The notes under the pieces were generated by a model. That model did not search any database. It worked only from the letters and a program-made list of their open reading frames with translations, and had not been told where the DNA came from. This document shows positions 59,239 to 64,000 of a DNA stretch of 64,000 nucleotides, piece after piece. Positions within the stretch are counted from its first letter, which is position 1. The number at the start of each line of letters is the position of its first letter. Where the stretch lies: contig JBLWXT010000016.1 in the NCBI GenBank assembly GCA_048267305.1, positions 29,328-93,327 on the forward strand, written 5' to 3'. The translations under genes were made by a program, and so were the position numbers. The DNA comes from Owenweeksia sp048267305 (GTDB lineage Bacteria; Bacteroidota; Bacteroidia; Flavobacteriales; Schleiferiaceae).

Positions 59239-60198
59239 ATGAAAAAATCATTACTTATTGCTGCCTGCTTTCTATTTGCTCAGAGTTGGCTTAGTGCCCA
59301 GGCGAGCACTACACCTGCTGATACAGCATGGAAAATTGGAGGCAACTTTGGCCTGCAGTTTACCCAGTCATCTTATCAAAACTGGCAAGCTGGCGGTGTT
59401 AACTCCATAGCTGGTAACGGTTTGGTAAATATTTTCGCCAATTACGATAATGGCACAGATTGGACCTGGTATAACAGGCTTGACCTGGGCTATGGCCTTA
59501 ACTTTCAGGATACCGTTTTCATTAAAACAGATGACCGTATTGAGCTCACATCTCGTGTGGATAGAAAAATCAGTAAAGTGTGGAACGCATCAGCGCTGGT
59601 AAACTTTCGTACCCAATTTGCCAACGGATATGCCAAAGCAGGTGAACGCGGAGACTCTATTAGGATTTCAGGTGTTATGTCACCAGGTTATCTGGTGACG
59701 GCAGTAGGTTTTACCTATAAGCCTAATAAGAAGCTTAGTGTGTTTTTATCTCCACTTACTTCAAAAATGACATTTGTACAGGATCAAAGGTTAGCCGATG
59801 CAGGTGCCTTTGGTGTGGATGAGGCAGTACGCGATACTGTAGGTGGTTCTTATGTGGTGGTTGAACAGGGAAAAAACTTCAGACAGGAAGTGGGAGGTTA
59901 TTTAAATCTGGCCTATAAAACCCCGATTGTAAAAAATGTAGATATGCAATTTAGCATCAACCTTTTTTCCAATTATCTTGATGGTCAGTACAAGTTCATT
60001 GATGTAAACAGTGAATTAATGCTGTTTATGAAGGTAAATGACTATATCACGGCCAACCTGGCGCTAAACCTTATTTATGATAACGATATCATTTTTGATA
60101 CCAACGATGATGGTATAATGGATGGCCCTCGTACTCAGTTTAAAGAAGTAATAGGTGTAGGGCTAACTTATCATTTTGGTGATAAGCTTAAAAAATAA
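59239..60198 (+). CDS. DUF3078 outer-membrane protein
   Basis: The 319-residue product has a signal peptide ending WLSAQ, then GGNFGLQFTQSSYQNWQAGG and VNSIAGNGLVNIFANY, the hallmark start of DUF3078. The rest is a long beta-barrel (LDLGYGLNFQDTV, KKLSVFLSPLTSKMTFVQD, VIGVGLTYHFG). DUF3078 proteins are conserved in Bacteroidota outer membranes; the function is unknown. It ends before a strong bidirectional terminator. Confidence 0.88.
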   Translation: MKKSLLIAACFLFAQSWLSAQASTTPADTAWKIGGNFGLQFTQSSYQNWQAGGVNSIAGNGLVNIFANYDNGTDWTWYNRLDLGYGLNFQDTVFIKTDDRIELTSRVDRKISKVWNASALVNFRTQFANGYAKAGERGDSIRISGVMSPGYLVTAVGFTYKPNKKLSVFLSPLTSKMTFVQDQRLADAGAFGVDEAVRDTVGGSYVVVEQGKNFRQEVGGYLNLAYKTPIVKNVDMQFSINLFSNYLDGQYKFIDVNSELMLFMKVNDYITANLALNLIYDNDIIFDTNDDGIMDGPRTQFKEVIGVGLTYHFGDKLKK

Positions 60199-60227
60199 CA
60201 AGTAGATTTAATTTGCCATTTCGATAC

Positions 60228-60268
60228 AAAAAGACGCCACTTTACAGTAAAAGTTGGCGTCTTTTTTA
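60228..60268. terminator. Bidirectional terminator between convergent genes
   Basis: A 12-bp stem (60228-60239 with 60255-60266) with A-rich and T-rich flanks lies between the DUF3078 gene and the convergent DUF2461 gene. Confidence 0.88.
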
Positions 60269-60280
60269 TTGAAATCCGGT

Positions 60281-60949
60281 TTAGGCTTCCATGGCATTTT
60301 TAAGAAACTGTTGCACTGGTTGAGCCGCTTTAAAGTTGTTAATACAGTAGTCCATAAAGTCATCTTTTAGTATAAGTTCAGGATCATCCGCCTTCATAAA
60401 GAAGAACTGCTTTTTGTACAGCAAGGGTTGCTTCTCAGCAGCTTCCTGAAATTCCTTGGGCAGGCGTTTATTTTCCTCCCCTTTTATCCCATCAAAATGC
60501 TTGCTGAAGTTTTTGTCCTTTAATAGTTTTTCAAATTCCTTTGGATTATTGGCTATTTGCTGGCGAACTGCCGTAAGCTGATCGGGCTTTAGGAAGTAGG
60601 CACCTCCCCCTATTGAGGTATGCTCGGGCCCCAATGAAATATAAAAGCCCGGTATAGAGTGGTCTTTTCTTCCGCCACTGGAAATGATAGCCGACCGATC
60701 CAGTTTATAAGGCGTTTTATCCTTGGCAAAACGGATGTCGCGGTTTATCCTGAAAATGGCATCCTTTGCTTCTATGGCTACCGAAGGGTCAAATTTGTTG
60801 GTTTCTGTAATCAAGGCTTCCACAAATTTCTTGAAAGGGTCTTTTACGCTTTTCTCATATCGCTTTCGGTTTTCATCAAACCAGTCTTTGTGATTGTTGG
60901 CGGCCAGCTCTTTAAAAAAATTGAGAAAATCCGCGGAAAAGTATTTCAT
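60281..60949 (-). CDS. DUF2461 family protein
   Basis: The 222-residue protein matches DUF2461 (TIGR02453): LNFFKELAANNHKDWFDENR (residues 10-29), FRINRDIRFAKDKTPYKLDR (about 66-85) and GPEHTSIGGGAYFLKPDQL. The family is widespread and of unknown function. Cytoplasmic; stands alone, convergent to the DUF3078 gene and divergent from the E1 gene. Confidence 0.9.
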   Translation of the reverse strand: MKYFSADFLNFFKELAANNHKDWFDENRKRYEKSVKDPFKKFVEALITETNKFDPSVAIEAKDAIFRINRDIRFAKDKTPYKLDRSAIISSGGRKDHSIPGFYISLGPEHTSIGGGAYFLKPDQLTAVRQQIANNPKEFEKLLKDKNFSKHFDGIKGEENKRLPKEFQEAAEKQPLLYKKQFFFMKADDPELILKDDFMDYCINNFKAAQPVQQFLKNAMEA

Positions 60950-60992
60950 TTTATACTGCTTTTAGTTCTTTCGGAAGGCATTACCTTCATCC

Positions 60993-61021
60993 TTTGCTTT
61001 CCTTTATAGTTACGATATTTG
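60993..61021 (+). promoter_or_regulatory. Weak promoter candidate for the E1 gene
   Basis: TTTG at 60993-60996 and GATATTTG at 61014-61021 (one mismatch to TAnnTTTG) are separated by 17 bases, 24 bases before the ATG at 61046. Confidence 0.3.
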
Positions 61022-61045
61022 TAGCCCTTGAAAAAAGAAGTTCAG

Positions 61046-63124
61046 ATGAAAAGTGAAGACGCGGCAACCGCTACTTTAATTACCAAAGATATTTTAAAAA
61101 ATGCCTTTAGCCTTATGAGTACAGCCAAATCAATGGCTGAGCTTTATGAGGAAAACAAGGCCGTTACCGCAAAATATGTACATGCTACATCGCGCGGCCA
61201 CGAGGCTATCCAGCTTGCGCTCGGTATGCAATTGCTGCCTTGCGATTTTGTAGCCCCTTACTATCGTGATGATTCCATTTTATTAGGAATTGGAATGACG
61301 CCCTACGACTGCATGTTACAATTACTGGCCAAGCGCGATGATCCGTTTTCGGGTGGACGTACATACTACTCTCACCCAAGTCTCAGGGATGATGATAAGC
61401 CAAAAATCCCACATCAATCATCAGCTACTGGTATGCAGGCTATACCAGCCGCAGGTGTGGCCATGGGGGTGCGTTACCGCGAAATTCACAACCTCAATGA
61501 TACCAACGATAAGTCCGTAGTTGTATGTTCTATCGGAGATGCAGCCCTTACCGAGGGTGAAGTGTCTGAGGCTTTGCACATGGCTGCTCTTAAACAGCTG
61601 CCTATTATCTTCCTTGTACAGGATAATGAATGGGATATCTCGGCTAACGCTAAGGAAATCCGCATTCAGGATGCTACTGAATATGCCAGGGGTTTTAAGG
61701 CCATAGAAACCAGAACTATAGATGGCACCGACTTTACCGAAAGCTATGAAACGCTAAATGAAGTTATAGAGTTGGTTAGAGCGGAGCGCAGACCATTTTT
61801 GGTTCACGCCAAGGTTCCGTTGCTAAATCATCATACTTCCGGTGTACGTAAAGAGCGTTATCGCGATGATTTGGAAGAACAGGCACTTCGTGATCCCTAC
61901 CCAAAACTAAGGGCGCTTTGTTTGGAAAACGGATTTACCGAGGAAGAGGTAGCTGAAATTGAAAGACAATCGCAGGAAACCGTGGAAGCGGATTATCAAA
62001 AAGCGCTGCAGCAAGAAGATCCTAAGCCTGAAGATTTATTTACTCATGATTTTGCACCAACTCCAATTACGGAGGAGAAGGGCGAGAGAAGCCCTGCCGG
62101 TAAGGAAAAAACCGTAATGGTGGATGCCGCCCTGTTTGCCATCCGTGAATTGCTGCAAGACCACCCGAATGCCCTTTTATATGGTCAGGATGTAGGTGGA
62201 AGACTTGGTGGAGTATTTAGCGAGGCAGCTACCTTGGCTCAATCCTTTGGTGATGAACGCGTGTTTAATACCCCTATTCAGGAAGCTTTTATTATAGGAT
62301 CAACAGTTGGTATGAGTGCCGTTGGTTTAAAGCCCATTGTTGAGGTGCAGTTTGCCGATTATATCTGGCCGGGCCTAAATCAGCTTTTCTCAGAGGTTAG
62401 CCGTTCGTGCTACCTCTCCAATGGAAAGTGGCCGGTAAGTGCAATTATCCGTGTGCCTATCGGTGCCTATGGTAGTGGCGGGCCTTACCATTCTTCAAGT
62501 GTAGAGAGTGTACTGACCAATATCAGAGGAATTAAAATTGCTTACCCGAGTACCGGTGCTGATTTAAAAGGTTTGATGAAATCTGCCTTTTACGACCCTA
62601 ATCCTGTGGTAATGCTGGAGCATAAAGGCCTTTACTGGAGTAAGGTAAAAGGTACCGAGGATGCTAAGTCTGTAGAGCCTTCAAGCGATTATGTAATTCC
62701 TTTCGGGAAGGGACGTATTGCATATGAAGCTGACCCCAAAGAAATAGAAAAGGGCAATAGTTGCTGCATTGTAACCTATGGTATGGGCGTTTATTGGGCC
62801 AAAGAGGCCTGGAAAAAGAATAAGGGTCTGGTAGAGGTGATCGATCTTAGAACGTTGTATCCTCTTGATGAAGAGTTGATTTTGGAAAGAGTGCGTAAGC
62901 ATGGGAAATGTCTTGTGGTAACCGAAGAGCCTGTGCGAAATTCATTTGCGCAAGGACTTGCAGGTTTTATTCAAAAAGAGTGCTTCCGGGAGCTTGATGC
63001 CCCTGTGGATGTAATTGGTTCAGAAAACATGCCTGCCATTCCGTTAAATAGCACTTTGGAGCAGACCATGATTCCTAATGGAGAAAAGGTGACTGAGCGA
63101 GTAGTTGAGCTTCTGAGATACTAA
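61046..63124 (+). CDS. Fused E1 alpha/beta 2-oxoacid dehydrogenase (branched-chain type)
   Basis: ATG 61046 is preferred to TTG 61028. The 692-residue protein joins an E1 alpha half (1-340; thiamine-diphosphate motif SIGDAALTEGEVSEALHMAA near 164, HATSRGHEAIQLALGMQL near 50) and an E1 beta half (about 355-692; VMVDAALFAIRELLQDHPNA, YGQDVGGRLGGVFSEA, then FADYIWPGLNQLFSEV). Such fusions are known for branched-chain 2-oxoacid dehydrogenases of Bacteroidota. It needs E2 and E3 subunits, not in the window. It decarboxylates branched-chain oxoacids, giving the acyl-CoA primers of branched fatty acids. Confidence 0.88.
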   Translation: MKSEDAATATLITKDILKNAFSLMSTAKSMAELYEENKAVTAKYVHATSRGHEAIQLALGMQLLPCDFVAPYYRDDSILLGIGMTPYDCMLQLLAKRDDPFSGGRTYYSHPSLRDDDKPKIPHQSSATGMQAIPAAGVAMGVRYREIHNLNDTNDKSVVVCSIGDAALTEGEVSEALHMAALKQLPIIFLVQDNEWDISANAKEIRIQDATEYARGFKAIETRTIDGTDFTESYETLNEVIELVRAERRPFLVHAKVPLLNHHTSGVRKERYRDDLEEQALRDPYPKLRALCLENGFTEEEVAEIERQSQETVEADYQKALQQEDPKPEDLFTHDFAPTPITEEKGERSPAGKEKTVMVDAALFAIRELLQDHPNALLYGQDVGGRLGGVFSEAATLAQSFGDERVFNTPIQEAFIIGSTVGMSAVGLKPIVEVQFADYIWPGLNQLFSEVSRSCYLSNGKWPVSAIIRVPIGAYGSGGPYHSSSVESVLTNIRGIKIAYPSTGADLKGLMKSAFYDPNPVVMLEHKGLYWSKVKGTEDAKSVEPSSDYVIPFGKGRIAYEADPKEIEKGNSCCIVTYGMGVYWAKEAWKKNKGLVEVIDLRTLYPLDEELILERVRKHGKCLVVTEEPVRNSFAQGLAGFIQKECFRELDAPVDVIGSENMPAIPLNSTLEQTMIPNGEKVTERVVELLRY

Positions 63125-63285
63125 TCCTTAAACCGATAGTTGAAATTTTTAAAATATAAACGTCTGTTGGGCGTTATGTTTTTTTCGGGTTTGCGCGGAT
63201 TATTAATCATTTCTAAAGCCTTGCCACCACCCCCAAATACAGCCTCGCTGTGAAGTTGTTCTAAGATGTGTGTGATAAATTGCAT
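63121..63285 (-). CDS. Small unrecognised ORF overlapping the E1 gene end
   Basis: ATG at 63285 gives 54 residues (QFITHILEQLHSEAVFGG, then ALEMINNPRKPEKNITPNRR and YFKNFNYRF). The basic C-terminal half and the Gly run suggest a real short protein, but no family is recognised. It overlaps the convergent E1 stop by 4 bases. Confidence 0.4.
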   Translation of the reverse strand: MQFITHILEQLHSEAVFGGGGKALEMINNPRKPEKNITPNRRLYFKNFNYRFKD

Positions 63286-63418
63286 GTTGTGTAGTTGATA
63301 AGTTTTTCTTGGGAGAACGAATCTAAAAAAACTTTTTTGCATACCAATGCTAATTGTTTAAAAATCAACTAAGTATTTTGATGTGGGTAAAGTAATTCTG
63401 GGCTGTTTGTAGAAAAAG

Positions 63419-63877
63419 TTATTGACAATGTCGGTGAGCGCCACAGCTTGCAGCCCAGGAAAACGGTTTTCCGGCACCTTTGAAACCCATGGAAGTTATA
63501 AGGCCAATACTTGCGTCATAAAGTCGGTGAGACCGAAACTTCGGATTGGAGTTGATATCCACATGAACTGTAATGCGAGCCAGATCTTTTAGCTTATCTG
63601 CAACTTCCACAGCACGGGTTACTTCATTCCATAGGCGGGTGTATGAATCCCTGGGTTTTGTCTCAATATCGTTTCTGTATATTTCGTTTACTCCATGCCC
63701 TACTTTCCAAAGACATACAACTGTGGAGTATTTAACGGTATTGCCACGCACTTTTGAATCACAACCAACATATACCTCTCCATTTGGGTAAATAGTCAGC
63801 CAGTTTTTAACAAAGGCACGGGCATCGGGTATTTGCTTCCCTGAGTAATCGCGAAATGGTGTTAAATAATTTGACAT
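63419..63877 (-). CDS. YkuK-like (DUF458) RNase H-fold protein
   Basis: ATG 63877 gives 152 residues (MSNYLTPFRDYSGKQIPDAR); upstream in-frame codons run through AT-rich DNA and are rejected. EVYVGCDSKVRGNTVKYSTV (about 33-52) has the DxS motif of the DUF458/YkuK family, which has an RNase H-like fold; ITVHVDINSNPKFRSHRLYD (about 102-121) has the second acidic site and GFKGAGKPFSWAASCGAH ends it. The nuclease activity is inferred from the fold. Bases 63878-64000 hold nothing I can identify. Confidence 0.83.
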   Translation of the reverse strand: MSNYLTPFRDYSGKQIPDARAFVKNWLTIYPNGEVYVGCDSKVRGNTVKYSTVVCLWKVGHGVNEIYRNDIETKPRDSYTRLWNEVTRAVEVADKLKDLARITVHVDINSNPKFRSHRLYDASIGLITSMGFKGAGKPFSWAASCGAHRHCQ

Positions 63878-64000
63878 CCTGAAATCGGTATTAAAAAAAG
63901 TATATACCGAATATAGCCAATCTCTAAGTACATGACAAAAAACTAAACACATTGATTTTGTTTGGTTTAAACGGGTTTAGCAGGATTTCTGCCAAATACT

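Noticed and set aside
1..64000. CRISPR arrays, tRNA or rRNA genes, prophage and insertion sequences
   Set aside because: No regular spacer-repeat pattern, cloverleaf, rRNA core sequence, transposase or integrase was recognised on either strand by eye; a covariance-model scan would be needed to exclude small RNAs.

Overview
The window is a piece of a Bacteroidota chromosome, most likely Flavobacteriia or a close relative. The evidence is two secreted proteins with type IX secretion (T9SS) C-terminal sorting domains, gliding-bacterium style outer-membrane proteins (DUF3078, PorT-like barrels), Bacteroidota-type promoter boxes (TAnnTTTG), few Shine-Dalgarno sites, DUF5687 ABC permease, and a mevalonate-type HMG-CoA reductase. 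No rRNA, tRNA, CRISPR array, prophage or transposase was seen. The species was not identified.

Layout. 1-1624 (minus) is the N-terminal 541 codons of ribonuclease R, cut by the window edge. 1625-2426 is a decayed stretch with a T9SS sorting-domain remnant and two terminators. 2427-5623 is an ECF sigma factor operon with an anti-sigma-like membrane protein, a periplasmic coiled-coil protein and an outer-membrane barrel protein. 5790-6975 holds a sulfotransferase overlapping an ElaA-type acetyltransferase. 7165-17614 is a same-strand run of lipid/isoprenoid-type enzymes: HMG-CoA reductase, UbiA-like prenyltransferase, a rifampin-phosphotransferase-like dikinase, a BtaA-like (DUF3419) aminocarboxypropyl transferase, a phytol/dolichol-kinase-like protein, a GNAT-like protein, DUF6891, a membrane-anchored SRPBCC protein and an AMP-forming acyl ligase. 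I do not recognise this combination as a described pathway; it is the best candidate here for an undescribed system.

17619-39921 and 55216-59206 carry a nearly complete aerobic phenylacetate (paa) pathway broken into islands: paaE divergent from paaABC-(LRR lipoprotein)-paaD, then paaG, paaH, paaI-paaJ, paaY, and further away paaZ and a second enoyl-CoA hydratase. The ligase PaaK was not found in the window. Between the islands lie an outer-membrane protein, TlpA-like thioredoxins, a four-helix-bundle (S23-like) gene, a LamG T9SS protein, a DUF5687 ABC exporter with a cysteine-less thioredoxin-like protein, a histidine kinase/receiver pair, and a thioredoxin-like lipoprotein with a cytochrome c/copper-monooxygenase-like protein.

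40063-48531 is a single 2822-residue T9SS-exported multidomain protein. 48721-63877 holds a prolyl oligopeptidase lipoprotein, acyl-CoA dehydrogenase, a KAS III-like enzyme, a secreted protein with a suspicious early stop, paaZ, a GxxExxY pseudogene, an ABM protein, enoyl-CoA hydratase, DUF3078, DUF2461, a fused E1 alpha/beta 2-oxoacid dehydrogenase and a YkuK-like RNase H-fold protein.

A recurrent theme is dispersed intergenic repeats. Short CTTAG(T/C)G...CTTTG(T/C)G repeats sit in one orientation just upstream of at least six start codons, and two other repeat types have entered coding sequence (the C-terminus of the dikinase-like gene and the N-terminus of the acyl ligase).
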